DNA of 64,000 bases from Cryptomeria japonica (GCF_030272615.1 NC_081415.1:104276796-104340795), one strand, 5' to 3'. Positions 10,823-24,700 are shown, counted from the stretch's first letter. Made by a program: numbers and translations. The notes: generated by a model from the sequence alone, not told the origin.

Positions 10823-12447
10823 TGTAGCATCGGAATTAGGAATCATCAAAGCAATATATAAAAGGACATATTATTCATTATTAGCTCAATCACACATTGC
10901 AATGATCCAATCCTAAGCACACTCAATAGAGACATAAAAACAAAGCATTCAAAAGCAAATATTCATGCAAACCAGATGACGATTTGGATGCTTCTTCCAT
11001 GCGGCTCCATTGTTCTTCTTTCTTCTCCAAATAGGTTTGTTGTGGATCTCACCTTCAAGTGCATACACCTAATTATGAAAGCAAGATTGACATTCAAGAA
11101 TACTCGAAACGTGATTTCGCAAAGTGATTAGAAATTCGATAATCTGATTAGGGATCAAGGATCAAGGGATTTGAGTGAAGAAATTCATCCAATTTATAGA
11201 GAAATTGGAGAAAAAGACAAGATTAGCATGAAATTGATTCGAATAGAAATTCAAATCAAGAATAGCAAAATTATGACAAGTGTATGACAAATTGCTATGC
11301 AAGGATTTATGACAATTTATGACAATTTATGACAAATTGCTATGTAAGGATTGATTGATTGATGATTTATGACAAAATTATGACAAATTGACATGTCATT
11401 CCCATGAATGTAGGAGAGAAATAGGAGGAAATGAAATTAGGAATTAAGAAATTAGAAAAATAGGAAAAAGAGGAATGAGGAAATTAAGAATTAGGAAAAT
11501 GATGAAAATTAGGAAATTAGTGAATTAATCAATAATTTTTCATTTATTAATTCATTCATTCACAAAGAGGAATAATTAGCCAATTAAATGAACATTTAAT
11601 TGTGATGAGAAGACTTAGGATAAATAAATAATTTATTAATCCTAAAGAGGGAAATGACAAACCAGGTTAAATGATTAAATCACGAAACCCTAGAAGATGA
11701 ATTAGGTATTGATGAAAGATAATTGATTCGATCATGATTTGATTTTGGATTGATAAATGACCAATGTGATAAATGATTTGATTGAGATAATGCGCCAATT
11801 GACGAGGAACAATGGCAAATTGATCCAAATCGACACAATTGAGATAGATAACAATCGATGACAAATCGGTCGTAAAATGACAAGATTGACAAAAGAACAA
11901 GAATCGATGGCAAATAGATTGCAAAACGACAGGATTAAAAATGACCACGATCGATGATTAAATCGATTGCAAATGACAACGATCGATGACAAATCGATCG
12001 TAAAATGACAAGATTGATAAACCGATCGCCAGATGATAAGATTGATAAGAGGACAAAACCCTAATTAGGATTGACGATGTCCAAAATGATAAGATTGATA
12101 AGAGGACAAAACCCTAATTAGGATTGACGATGTCCAAAATGATGACAAATTAGCATGCACATTGATGCAACAAGATAAGATCAATCCAAATCATGACTGG
12201 ATAGTGTTGTTGACAAGACCAAATTCGAATGCGAGATGAATGAAGAATGTAGAAGAATGACTCGATGCTCGCAAATGATAAAGATCAAGTGCGAATCATA
12301 GGAGAAATGTTAATGCGACGCAAAAACCTAAAATGAAGCAATGCGCAAATGTTAAAGTATGACCTCGCAAGCGTTTGACCATTTTTAGGTGTCTACATTT
12401 TGCCCCTCTTTGAGACAATGCGATTTTAAGCGTTGTTTCAAAGAATA
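10823..12447 (-). repeat. E2 3' LTR
   Basis: On the plus strand it runs from TGTAGCATCGG to AAAGAATA, 1,625 bp. It matches 27096-28735 except for scattered, mostly transitional changes and a 15-bp indel near 11980. It is unusually rich in GACAAATCGATCG-like repeats between 11860 and 12030 and contains a 53-bp tandem duplication. Confidence 0.92.
12035..12140. repeat. 2 x 53-bp tandem duplication inside E2 LTR
   Basis: The unit starts GATAAGATTGATAAGAGG and ends GATGTCCAAAAT. The second copy directly follows the first. Both LTRs have it, so it predates this insertion. Confidence 0.85.
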
Positions 12448-12931
12448 ATAATGAAAATGCCCCAGACAATAACAATGACATATGCATGCCCCCTCGAGGA
12501 ATTGGCCGGAAACATGCAGAAAAGAGGCCAATTGATCGATAAAAATGATAGGATCGAACGGACTGATAATCGGAGATCGGATGCAGGAAGGACAAGCAAT
12601 TTAAGGTGCACAAGACCGCGACCAACATAAGATGGAGAGGATGCACGTCCATCTATGCAATGACAAAGAGCTATAAATGAGACCAAGAGGTTGAAAATGG
12701 CTCATTTGCACTAGACAAAGAGGAGAATTTGTTGCTTTGGACAAGGACACTTGCAGATAGATGGCGAACATTCCAATGGCAGATCACCTTGGAGAATGTG
12801 TACGCACATTCAGATGACCGGACGACACAGGAGCAGCGATATGGATCTCAAAAACCCATGTTTTCAATTTCATGAATTTTGATTGCTTGCGGGACATTGC
12901 GGGGCCCACAGGGGATGCAAAAGAGGACTTC

Positions 12932-13040
12932 TGCGCTTGTGTGGTCTAATTCTGCACTTGTGTCATGTCTTCTGCGCTTGTGTAGGAAAACACAAGCGCA
13001 AGTTACCTGACACAGGCGCAAGTTCTCTGACACAGGCGCA
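12932..13040. repeat. Inverted cluster of GCGCTTGTGT / ACACAAGCGC motifs
   Basis: Three copies of TGCGCTTGTGT-type motifs are followed by three inverted copies (ACACAAGCGCA, ACACAGGCGCA twice). The central pair (12973-12983 and 12990-13000) is a perfect 11-bp stem with a 6-base loop AGGAAA. The same motif recurs six times in the 5' leader at 26857-26970. Confidence 0.8.
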
Positions 13041-13221
13041 ATTGTGCAGTGAAAACCTTAGTTTTGGTCAAAATGACATGCAAATGATCGGAAAAGGGGG
13101 GGTAAGGGTAGGATAGGTCAATTTAGATGAAAAACACCCTGATTGGACATGAAAATGAGGAAATGCAACCCGTAGGAGCAAACCCTAAAACTGACAAAAA
13201 TGTGCCCCGATTGTGATGTAG

Positions 13222-15054
13222 AGTCGACAGTATCCGTTGATCACACGGGAGAATCGACCAGACTGTTTCATGCTACGTCATAGACTCAGGAGCACAGAGA
13301 GAGACACATTAGCAGGACTGGGGATATATTACATCACATACATGCCCGAGATTAGGGCAAACATAGGATTGCTTACCGCATTGGTAGAGCGATGGCATTT
13401 GGAGACCTCCTCTTTCCATTTGGCGACTGGCGAGGCAACAGTGACTCTAGAGGATGTATGGCACATCCTCCGCATTCCGATACATGGGGAGATGATAGAG
13501 TACGACCCAGTGACAGGTAGAGATGCATTATGCAGGCTATTTGAGTGCGACACAGATGACTTGGACATTGTCGAGAGGGAGATCGGCTGGGAGAGCATGG
13601 CTTCCGAGTATGATCGATGATATGTGGTGATAGCAGTGGTGATAGCATGTCTACTAGCAGGAGACAGACGAGGACATGGATTCCCTATTGGATGGGGAAG
13701 AGTGCTGGAGTGGATGGCGACAGAGGGGACAGTGTATGCATGGGGACCATGTGTACTTGCTATGTTGTATTTCCAGCTGCATCAGATAGCATATCAGGGA
13801 GTTCAGACTCTGAGCTGTGGAGTTACACTGCTACAGGTATGGGCATTTGAGCACATAGCCATATGTCGACCGATTACAGAGAGACAGGTTGTACCACACC
13901 AACCATATGTGTACTGTTATGGTGGAGCACTGAGACAGGGTCCTTTTGGATACATATTATACTGGCGACATGAGCTACACAGACTGAGAGAGTTCATATG
14001 GAGGCCATATCGAGATTGCCCCGGATGGTCAGATGATCATGAGGAACTACCATATTGCAGACAGGAGAGGTACCTGATTGGGCGACCAGTGAACCGCCAG
14101 AGAGTGATTGAGATGTACCTGCCAGAGAGGGTGAGACGACAGTTTGGAGAGAGGCAGGACGTACCTAGGAGGACTGCACACTTTGCCCGATCTCACAGAG
14201 AGACGAGTCAGTGGGGGAGTATGATTCAGCCACACATAGCCTATGCCGACTTTGCACAGCTACAGCCAAGACAGTGGGATTGGAGGTCAGATGTGGTGGA
14301 TGCTGGGATGACAGAGGAGTATGAGACATGGTTTGCACGACGATGGCCAGTGCCTTTGACGGATCCTGACATTCCAGTACCTAGGAGACAGGAGGACTTC
14401 CCACTCATAGGAGAGGAGGGAGATGATGAGGATGAGGAGGATGATGAGGGTGATGATGATGACGGAGATGAGGATGAGGGAGATGGGGATGATGGTGGGG
14501 AGGATGATGACGGAGATGATAGTGGGGAGGATGATGAGGAGCCGGACTCAGCTGATCAAGAGACATTGCAGAATATTCCTATAGAGCCGGAGACAGCTAG
14601 GACAGAGGAGATGGAGATGTGCAGGGCTACTATAGCGAGTCAGTAGGACTATATTGCGACATTGGAGAGACAACATGAGTAGTTCAGAGCGGAGATAGCC
14701 AAACTCATAGAGGCTCGAGATACAGCCATAGCTCAGGCACAGCAAGAGGGACAGAGAGTCACTGAGTTCATTGGGTCGATTAGGGATGCCAGTGCACGGG
14801 AGATGGCACAGATGCTGGTAGAGACTGGGGAGGAGAGACTGTATTGGAGGACACTATATGAGAGTGCAGTTCCACCGGAGTGGAGAGCACCTTCGTATCG
14901 GGCACGATCAAGGACAGAGAGCAGGTCACGCTCTCAGAGATCATTGAGCAGCATGGGGGTGAGTGGACCTATGAGACCACGACAGCTAGGACCAGGAGGG
15001 ACATCATCCGCGAGACATGGCAGGGATGAGGAGGACAGAGGGAGCACCCAGTGA
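13222..15054 (+). pseudogene. Plant mobile domain (PMD-like) ORF, antisense within E2
   Basis: One plus-strand frame of about 610 codons, opposite to E2 gag-pol. The N-terminal 270 residues match the plant mobile domain pattern: LLTALVERWHLETSSFHL, GEATVTLEDVWHILRIPI, then the W-A-x-E-hydrophobic segment near VLEWM and LQVWAFEHIAI. An Asp/Glu tract follows (about 14410-14560), then a coiled-coil-prone stretch and an Arg/Ser tail (RARSRTESRSRSQRS). Interruptions are TGA 13618, TAG 14644 and TAG 14680; a TAG at 13219 precedes the segment, so the true start may lie upstream. No frameshift is seen. PMD proteins are known both as host nuclear proteins and inside transposons. Its role here is unknown. 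The antisense placement implies its own promoter, not located. Confidence 0.8.
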
Positions 15055-16801
15055 CAGAGGCACATGCTCCTTATGACAGACAGTGGACATTATGTAGTTT
15101 GACATGTTGTAGTCAGCCTGTGGGCCATACTTAGGACAGATAGTCCGATTTTGTACTCCGATATTATTATGATATGTGATATGAAATGCATCAATATGAT
15201 GGGATGCAATGTGTTACGATTTGTAGTTATTTTGCTATGTATGGATGACTTATGTACTTGTTTATGAACATGTATGGATGTATTTTTATGTATTTGTGAT
15301 GCATTTATGAAATGAAATGGATAAAATGCTTGATGTAATATGTGATGGAATGCAAATGTACTAAACAATGAATGCAAGATACAGCATATGCATTTGGATA
15401 TCGGAGCACTAGACCGAACTGACTATCCGGACTGACGGAAGAAATGTTAGTAAGAAATGAGATAGAGGGCAGTTAGAGATGACGAAAAACTTGCTTTCAG
15501 TAATGCACTTTGTAGGTGAGAACCTTTATTTTTGTGTAGCAAAATGGATGCGCAGCATCATGGCATTGAAGGCCAGAGCTGAAATGCAACCCTTTTTGCA
15601 AAAGACAGACACATCACAGACAAACGACAATCACAATCAAAAAAGAAAGAGACCATGAGCCATCCCGGTCACTCTAAATCACTCAGTGACATCATCGAGC
15701 AACATAGGAACATGATCGAAGATAAATCAATAGAAAGATAAGATGCACAAATTCCAACAAGTCAAACAAACATCTTGATCTTCATTGTCAAAAGTTGAAA
15801 GCACTGATAGGATGATCATGTTGTCTAGTTTCAGGACATGCGGTACCCCATCTAAGACAGGACACAGTCTGGTTTCGAGTATACCACACCCTGTATAAGA
15901 CTCATGATAGTAGAAACAAGGACAAATGATATTGATACTAATGTTCGATTGATAAGACAATTGTGATCAATTTGAATGTTTGGTTTTGATTGAAAAAGTT
16001 CATCTGGTTAAAGCATGATTTCATTAAAGCACAGTGTTGAATGGATTGCGAGTCGTTAGAGGAATGCTCAGTGATTTGTCTTATGCACAAAAAGGGATCC
16101 TTTATTGACAAAATGCTTGTTTTTGGATTTTAATGTTTTGAAATGTTTTTGTTCATTTTTTCAGGACTTTTTATGATTTTTATGGATTTTCATTTTTTTA
16201 ATTTTTTTAAGAGATTTTTTTTTTCAGGACATTATTCGATTTTTTTGAGATTTTTTCAGGACAATTTTAAATGTTTTTGAGATTTTTTTCAGGACATTTT
16301 TCAATTTTTTTTTTATGAAATTTTTTTAGGACATTTTAAATTTTTTAGAGATTATTTCAGGACATTATTGGATTCAAAATTTCCAGTGATTGATCATGAC
16401 AAGGGGAAGGCACCCAATGCACAGCTGAAAGACACATAGACCTGGGACCAAAACATATGTACAAGAAACTAGAGTAGGCAAGACAATGATGTTGACCAAT
16501 AACAGGCCTGGGATAGAACATTGGGTCGAGACAAAGATAGGCATGATAAACTGGCCGAGAAAAACATAGCTAGAAGTCATGATAGATGACGAAGCAATAA
16601 TCGCATTACTCATGGCGCCTGATTGCCAGGTTTTCACCATGGTACTTGCCCAAAGCGCCTGTTTACCAGGTTTTCACTAGAGGGCGAATCATTTTTTCTT
16701 TACTTTTTTTTTTTTTTTTTTGCTTTTTCCTTCTTTTTCTCTTTTTTTTTCATTTTTTTGTATTTTTTTAGGATCATATTTGAATAAGTACCGATAGAGA
16801 A
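15055..16801. other. E2 spacer between PMD ORF and pol, no gene seen
   Basis: No supported reading frame. The left half is AT-rich with repeated ATGTATG/GATGCATTTATG-like words; the right half contains the T-rich array listed separately and a poly-T stretch at about 16690-16770. The two ORFs converge on this spacer, so it should hold both 3' ends. Confidence 0.6.
16130..16375. repeat. T-rich array with TTTTTTCAGGACATTTT units
   Basis: Six to seven imperfect copies of a unit of about 30-45 bases built on TTTTCAGGACATTTT. On the minus strand it reads as A-rich with TGTCCTGAAA. It lies about 430 bases downstream of the E2 pol stop. Function unknown. Confidence 0.65.
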
Positions 16802-19800
16802 TTATGCCCAGTACTTGCGAAGATGCATGCTGTTGATAGGATCGGACAGAGGTTCACCTTCCGGGGTAGCAAGCTGATATGCCCCCAAGCCATATGCTGC
16901 AGTTACTATGAAAGGACCAATCCAATTAGGTTCAAACTTGCCCTTGATGATGTCAGTAGACTGTGCATTCTTGGGATTTGCCTTTAAAACCAGGTCTCCC
17001 ACTTCGAAGTGTCGCCCTTTGACTTTCTTATTATAAGAGCGACGGAGATGGTTTTGATATGCTTGCAAATGTGTCAGAGCTGTCTGACGTTTCTCATCTA
17101 ACATCTCAAGCTGATGCAGCCGAGAGACTCTGTGTGTCTCATCATCAATCAGGTGTTGCAAGGAAACCCTCAAGGAAGGAATCTCGACTTCCAAAGGTAA
17201 AATGGCTTCCGCACCATACACCAAGGAATAAGGTGTTGTGCCAGTAGGGGTGCGGATAGAAGTGTGATAGGCCCATAGTGCTGGATTTAACTGTACATGC
17301 CAATCTCGACCAGCGTCATTGACAACTTTCTTCAGGATCTTGATAATGGTTTTATTTGATGCTTCAGCTTGCCCATTACCTTGTGGATAATACGGATTGG
17401 AAAAATGATGTTGAATATGAAACTTTTCACAAAGCTCTTTGACATCTTTATTCTTAAAAGGGCGACCATTATCAGTGACTATGGCAAGGGGAACCCCATA
17501 CCGGCATATGATATAATTTAGCAAGAATTTTGAAATTTGGACACCAGTGATATAGGTCATGGGGATGGCTTCGATCCATTTTGTAAAATACTCTATAGCT
17601 GTAATAATGAACTTGTGTCCATTTGCAGATGTTGGCTGAATCTTGCCAATAAGATCCAATCCCCACTGAGAAAAGGGCCATGGAGATATAACAGAATGAA
17701 GCTCTTGAGCTGGTGCATGAATATAATTTCCATGAATCTGGCATTTATAGAATTTCTTAACAAACTCATGAACATCTTTTTCCAGAGTAGGCCAATAATA
17801 CCCAGCACGAATCAACTTTTTAGCTAAGCTAAGACCATTGAAATGGCCCCCACATATACCGTCGTGAACCTCGTGTAAAGCCATTTGTGCTTCGTCAGAA
17901 TCCAAACACCTGAGGAGGGTATGGTCAAAGGAACAGTGGTAAAGAGTGTCAGCAATGATGACATATTTGGCTGTCTGTCGGATAAAGGCTCGGCATTGGT
18001 TAGTGGAAAGGTTAGGTGGTAAGGTTTGGGATTTCAAATACTGATATACGTCATTGTACCATGGGGAATTGGGACCAACAAGAACGCACATCACGTCAGC
18101 TGTCAGAATGTCAAAAGAGGGAACCAGCAATTGTTCGACCAAGAATTCACACTTGTCCATATTATGAGGCATATTCAACATGGAAGCAATCGTAGCCATT
18201 GCATCTGCCGACTTGTTTTGCATTCTTGGCACTTGACTGAAATGGATAGCTGTGAATTTTGTCTTGAAGAAATCTACCATGTGCTTATAAGGAATAAGCT
18301 TTTTGTCTTTTGTTTCGTAGTCATCGTTGACTTGTCGGATGACTAATTGAGAATCTCCATAGACTTGCAAATGCTTGATGTTCCAGTGGACTACTACTCG
18401 GAGTCCTGTGACCAGTGCTTCATACTCTGCAATGTTATTGGTACAATGGAAAGTTATTCTGTAAGACTTTGGAATAGCGTCACCTTGAGGGGTGACAAAC
18501 AGAATACCAGCTCCGGACCCGAACTTGGTATGGGATCCATCAAAGTATAACTTCCATTCATTAGATGATGTGAGAGCAAAGACTGATTCATCTGGAAAAT
18601 CGGTCAACATGGGATGGTTGTCAGAAATAGGAGCGTCTGCAAGTTGATCTGCTATGATTTGTCCCTTTATCACCTTTCGCTCCATATACTCAATATCAAA
18701 TTCACTGAGGATCATGACCCACTTTGCTAGGCGACCTGTCAAAGCTGCTCGGCCAAGCAAATATTTTAAGGGATCAATTTTTGCAACCAACAATGTTTGG
18801 TGGTTTAGCATATAATGTCAGAGCTTTTGTGTTGCAAATACCACTGCTAAGCATGCCCTCTCAATAGTTGAATAATTTAATTCATAACCAACCAGTGTCC
18901 GGCTGATATAATAAATAGCTCTTTCTTTGCCATTCTCATCTTGTTGAGCCAAGAGAACTCCTAATGTTGTTTCAGTTGCAGAGATATATAATAAAAATGG
19001 CTTTCCGTCTATTGGAGGCATTAGAATAGGTGGCGATAGCAAATATTCTTTGAGAGCTTGAAAGGCTGATTGACATTGCTCAGTCCATTTAAAAGTGACA
19101 CCTTTGTGCAGTAGATGTTGGAATGGATGACATTTGTCAGCCAACTGAGCTATGAAGCGACGAATTGACTGGAGCTTTCCTTGCAGACTTCTTAATTGCC
19201 AGAGATTTGAAGGTGGAGGCATATCCATTATTGCTTTGACCTTGGCGGGGTCGACCTCAATGCCTCGGTGAGAAACAATGTATCTGAGTAATTTGCCAGC
19301 TGTAACACCAAAGACACACTTTTTTGGATTGAGCCTGAGTTTGTAGGTCTCCATTCTATCAAAGATTGGGCCCAGGATGGCTAGATGACTATCTCTAGTG
19401 ACAGATTTACATAACAAATCATCAACATAATCCTCCATCAAAGTGTGCATGAAATCATGAAAAATTGTCGTCATTGCTCTTTGATATGTTGCACCTGCAT
19501 TTTTGAGACCGAAGGGCATCACATTCCAGCAATAAGTGCCCCAAGCACATGTGAATGTGGTCTTATGTTGATCTTCAGGTGCAATACGGATTTGGTTGTA
19601 GCCGGAGAAACCATCCATTAGTGAAAGCATCTCATATCCAGCCGTCATGTCCACTATGATGTCTATGTTTGGCAATGGAAAATCATCCTTAGGGCATGCT
19701 TTATTGAGGTCCCAAAAATCTGTGCAGATTCTGATGCCCCCAATTACTTTGCTAACTGGTACTAGATTTGAAATCCAGTTTGCATAATCAATGGGTCTGA

Positions 19801-21799
19801 TGAAGCCCACATCTAGTAATTTTTTAAATTCCACTTTGACCAAAAGAGCCACCTGAGGATGCATCTTTCTAAGCTTTTGTTTAACAGGCTTGGCATCTGC
19901 TTTCAATGGCAAATGATGAAGGACTAACTCTGGATCGAGGCCAGGCATATCTGCATAGGACCATGCAAAGCTGATCTTCTTCTCTAGAAAGAAATTGACA
20001 AAATCTATCTTCTCTTGTTTTGTCAGAGAGGCAGCAAAGTGAATGACCTTAGGGTTGTCAGGTGTACCCAAATTGATTTCCTCGATCATCTCAACAAGCA
20101 ATGTTGATTTGTCTTGAATTGATGGGGGTACGTCCACTCTTACACCTTTGGGCGCCTCAGAAAGGTTTTCACCCGCAGGTACGTCTTTTATTTTTACTTT
20201 TGTATGATCAGAGAGTGCCTTACGGTTTTCACTCAAAGATCTATTCTTTTGATTTTTTTCTTTTTTCTTTTCTTTTTCATGACTGGAAGAGGGATTTGAC
20301 TCCCCGAAATATGCTGTGGAATCCAGGTCAATAGCAAATCCTGCCTTATGATCGCCCTGTGGTATGCCTTCCCGTAGTCCCAGGAATTCTACAATTGCTT
20401 CATCATTTTGAAAACAGTCCAATGTGAGCGGTTCTTGTTGGTCATATTGGATAAGTTGAGGATATATGAGGGGCATGTCATCATTAGTTGTAAGGATAGA
20501 GAGGGTTGATATGGTAAAAATGTGAATATCTGTGGTATCACTGTCCGAACTACTTGTATCGGATTCGGAGCTTGGATCCCAAAATGACTCTATCCAAGCA
20601 TGAGGACATGTTTTAGGAAGAGGGGTTATTTCATGTTTGTCTTCCATAGGCAAATTATCAGGGTCAATGAAGATATTGTCAAGGGCATAGGAGCTAGAAG
20701 AAAAAGAACTCCACTCCCATTCATTAGAATCAATCTCGGGTCGGGTATCCTTAGGTGTTATTTCATCGTCAGAATCACGCCCTTTTTGACATGTAGACAT
20801 TTTGGTAGATGTGGATCCAATTCGTAACGGTACAAAACCTAACCCTAAAGTTGGGGGTCGCCTCTTGGGTATGACAGGTTCTAGCCTTCCATTGTTGTTC
20901 AGGCCTAAGCCACTGCAACCATCATATCCTTTCTTCTGCAGCATAGTAAATCCTTTGCCATATCGTTCCACTGGCAATCTAACAGGTGGGGTCTCAATTG
21001 GATCTTTATAAATCCAATCTATGACATTGTCATCTACAGTTTCCTTGTCAAGTTCTCCCCATCTTGTAAATGTAGTAGGAGGCTGATATTGAATAATGAC
21101 CTTAGGTTCCTTTTGCAATAAATGCGGTTTGCCATATGATTTTGGAGATATTGGCAAATTCCCAATGAGGAATGTCTGATCCATTGAATATTTTCCACAC
21201 CCTTGGTCTTGTATCTTCAATTTACCTTTGACAGCCTCTAACAATTGATTGGGATCCACATAGCTATGTGATTTTGCCTCTTTGTTGACTGGGACCTGCT
21301 GCTGAGGGGTATCCTTTAGAGTAGCACAAAATTGAAATGGATTAGGATCTCCAGGAATTGTTATCTTAGTTCCATTGTAAGGATATTTTAGACATTGATG
21401 ATAGGTGGATGGAACTGCTTTCATTGCATGAATCCATGGACGGCCAAGGATCATATTATAAGGGAGATCAAGGTCGAGGACTTGCAGGAAAGTGTTTTCT
21501 GTCACTGGACCAACTCTGATAGGCAATGTAATTATCCCTTTGGATGGGCGCTCAGCATCATCATATGCTTTGATTGTTATTCTTTTAGAAGAATCAATGT
21601 CATTTTCTATATATCCGAGGCCAATGACCACTCTCAAGGTGCAGATATTAAGACCCACCCCACCATCTATCAAGACTCGCCGGATTTTGCAATTATGGAC
21701 AAAGACTTCTAGGTGCAAAGGGTCGTTATGAGGGAGCTTATCAGATGAGATATCACTATCAGAAAATGTGACACTTTGGGAAACAGCTAAATGTCCAAT
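16802..21799 (-). pseudogene. E2 pol: protease, RT, RNase H, second RNase H, integrase
   Basis: Continuous frame from the TAG at 21800 to the terminal TAA at 16802, broken only by TGA at 18818 where homologues have Arg (KLRHYML). Protease: VLIDGGVGLNICTL near 21660. A G-patch-like segment (GYDGCSGLGL, then GLGFVPL) lies near 20930-20830. RT: LSLMDGFSGYNQI, MPFGLKNAGATYQR and YVDD at 19419-19430. RNase H spans about 18960-18620, followed by a second RNase H (YFDGSHTKFGSGAG, NIAEYEAL, YGDSQLV) at about 18555-18150; this pair is the Tat hallmark. Integrase keeps D (GLDLIG), D (VTDNGRPF) and E (GQAEASNK); its zinc finger has KKFYKC, so the first Cys of the usual C-x2-C looks replaced. C-terminus ends HLRKYWA. 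Catalytically almost complete. Confidence 0.92.
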
Positions 21800-24700
21800 C
21801 TATGCTTGAAATTGGTCAACATCAATATCTGTTGGGACAGTGGACTCAATCAAAGCTTTATCTAGGACTGCACGATGCATGGGAGACATTTTCAACAACT
21901 CTAGAATGGATATTTGTGCAGGTGTTTTTCCTAGATGATCCAAAAGATTATACTGACTTGCAGGAATTGATTTGGAAGGAGCGGCAGGAGCTCCTTTCAA
22001 GATGATTTTGGACCGACGAGTGGTGACGGCACAAGAAGGATCTTTTTCTTTTATTCGCAAGGTGGAAACATACTCATTTGACGCATTAAAACAATTAATA
22101 ACATTGTGATAACCGATATTTGCATAATTGGCCGTTTGAGCAGAGTTGGAAGCAGACGCTTTACCCTTGTCATGATCCAGCAAAGGAGTTTTGAAAATGG
22201 TATGATCAGCGTTGGAGGTCGGATGGGGTGGATCTACCTCAATTACTCCTTGCTCTAATAAATCTTGAATCATGTGTTTTAATTGAAAACAGGAAGCAGT
22301 TTTATGTCCTTTAGACCGATGATACTCACAATATGCATTATCATTCCACCAATGCGGCTTTACCGCTGGTTCTGCCTTAATATCTAGTAGCTTGATAAAT
22401 TTTGCTTGTATTAATTGCTTCATTACTGATTCGATAGGCTCTCCCAATGGCGTAAACTATCAAGGGGGTCCATCCCGTGATCGGAAGGGTTTGCGTTGTT
22501 GATTTTGTTGTTGGCCTTGTTGTTGATTATATTGTTGAGCATGCTGTTGTTGAGCATGCTGTTGGTATTGCGGCTGTTGAGCATGCTGTTGATATTGCGG
22601 CTGTTGAGCAACATTGCTCCTTGGTGCTTGATTTTGTTCCATAGTTGACATGTTAGGAACACTCAATTTCTTAATTGTGAATGGGGGTTGATTTGCATTC
22701 ACCGCTCTCGCATCAACAACACCATCATTAGTGACATTCTTGTTCTTATACCAAAATCTGTTTCTGTCCCCTGAATAATTTGTGTTGTCATTATCTCTAT
22801 TGAGCTTGATAATTCCTTTGGCTACAAGAGCCGTTTCAATGCTCATTCCTTTCTTAATGAGTTTCTCTATAGTACTAGGACTTTTCAATTTTAGCTCATA
22901 CATCATTTCTGGGACCAAATTCTGGATAAACAGATTCACTTGCTGTTCTTCAGGTATATCGAGAGAAGAACGACTATACAAGCTTTGCCAGCGTTGCAAG
23001 AAAGTCACTAATGGTTCACCTTGCTTTTGCTTGGTATTGCATAAATCTGACATAGTCACGTCACTGTCGATATTAAATGCGAAATGAGATAAAAACTTTT
23101 GAGTCAATTCCGACCAAGTCTTTATATTTCCTGGCAAATGTGAATACCAATCCATGGCTTGTCTTGTGAGACTTCGTGCAAATAATCGCATTAAATATGT
23201 CTCTTCATAGCTCACTTCCGTACATGTCGCAAAAAATGCTCGAATGTGATCTTTTGGATTGCCATTCCCTTTATATTTCTCAAAGTTGGGTGCCTCAAAA
23301 TGCTTAGGGAATGGAGGCATGTATACACTCTTATCAAATGGATTAGGACATAAATCTTGATCTGTATACAACTTCTTTGTTCCTTTAGTTTCCAATGCAT
23401 CAACTTTTCATTGCAACTTCTCAAGTTCTTGTGCAATTGTATCAGATTTTAGAGGTCCATCATTAATCCTAGTTGGTATTCTCTATTGATATACCACATT
23501 TCCAATCAGTTGTTGATACTCTGCAATGGGCATTTTTGACGTTTCCGGCACATAAAGCTCTTGGTACATCTCTTGTTGTTGCGGTTGTGCTATGCTTTGA
23601 TATTGACCTTGTTGTTGTGCTTCTTGGAGCCTGGGTTGATATTGCAATTGAGTAGGCTGTTGATATTGCATAGGCGCCACTTGCGGTTGTAAAGTAGGAT
23701 AGCTTGTTTGCCTTGGCCCATATTGTGGCACATGTTGGTGTTGAGGCTGACAGATCGGAATTTGTTGACTTTGTGCCAGTTGTTGTCGTGGTGTATATCC
23801 CATCAATTGTAAAAAACTTTGTTTAGATGGTTTTCGTTGCTTCTCCTTAGGATGGGGTATGGCACTTGCATTAACTTGCTGTGTTGCTTGTCCAATCCAT
23901 TGTGATGGTTGCAAGTTTGCGTTAACTTGTAATGGTGCTGAAGGCGCTGCAATTTCTTGTTGAATGCGATATTGTTGTTGTTGCACATCATTTGTTTGCA
24001 CATTCGATTGTACCTTTTGCATATTATTCAATCTTTGCAACAATTGTTGTTGGTAAAAACCACTATCTGTAGCTCTTTGTGTCGCCATTATCGAAGGATC
24101 TGTCGCAATAGTGTTTGGCAAATATATTGAATTTAACGGGACATAAGAACTTTTTTGCATCGTGGAATTGCTTTGGACATTATTGATATTAGGCATTCCA
24201 GTTGTGAAGATTTCTTGTATCTTAGATGTTGATCCAATTTTATGCATATTAGGAACTACTTCTTGTTGAGGGATATTTGTCAATATTTGCGTAGTCCTTG
24301 TTTGATCTTGTGTTGCAGGTGTTACATTGAATAGTGGATTATTTATGGTCTCAAATGGTGACTTTTGAGGAATAGTCACTATCAATGCCTTTGAAGCACA
24401 TTTACTCATTAAGGTAGGCTGAGTTTCAGGTTGCACATTTTCTTCAGTTGGATGTGGAGAGAAACTTAACAACTCACCACCTTGTTGTTTTTGCACATTG
24501 ACTTGTTCGCTTGAAGAGGTCACATTACTCATCATGTTAAGATATTTTTGTGGAAACATCTTAAAGACCTTACTCAAGAACTTATCCATCTTTTTTGTTA
24601 TCTTTGGATTTTGAAGGAACATGTCAATATCATCTGAATCATCAGAATCAGATGAAGAGTCTGGTTGAATATTTGAATTTGTTTCTTGGTGAATGCCTTG

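Noticed and set aside
12296-12686. Frames of about 80-120 codons near the E2 3' LTR
   Set aside because: Overlap each other on both strands and cross the LTR boundary; no domain, no conservation visible.
20200-20300. Possible nuclear localisation signal in E2 pol (Lys-rich KEKKKEKNQKNR)
   Set aside because: Low-complexity charged linker between protease and RT; not enough to support a specific function.
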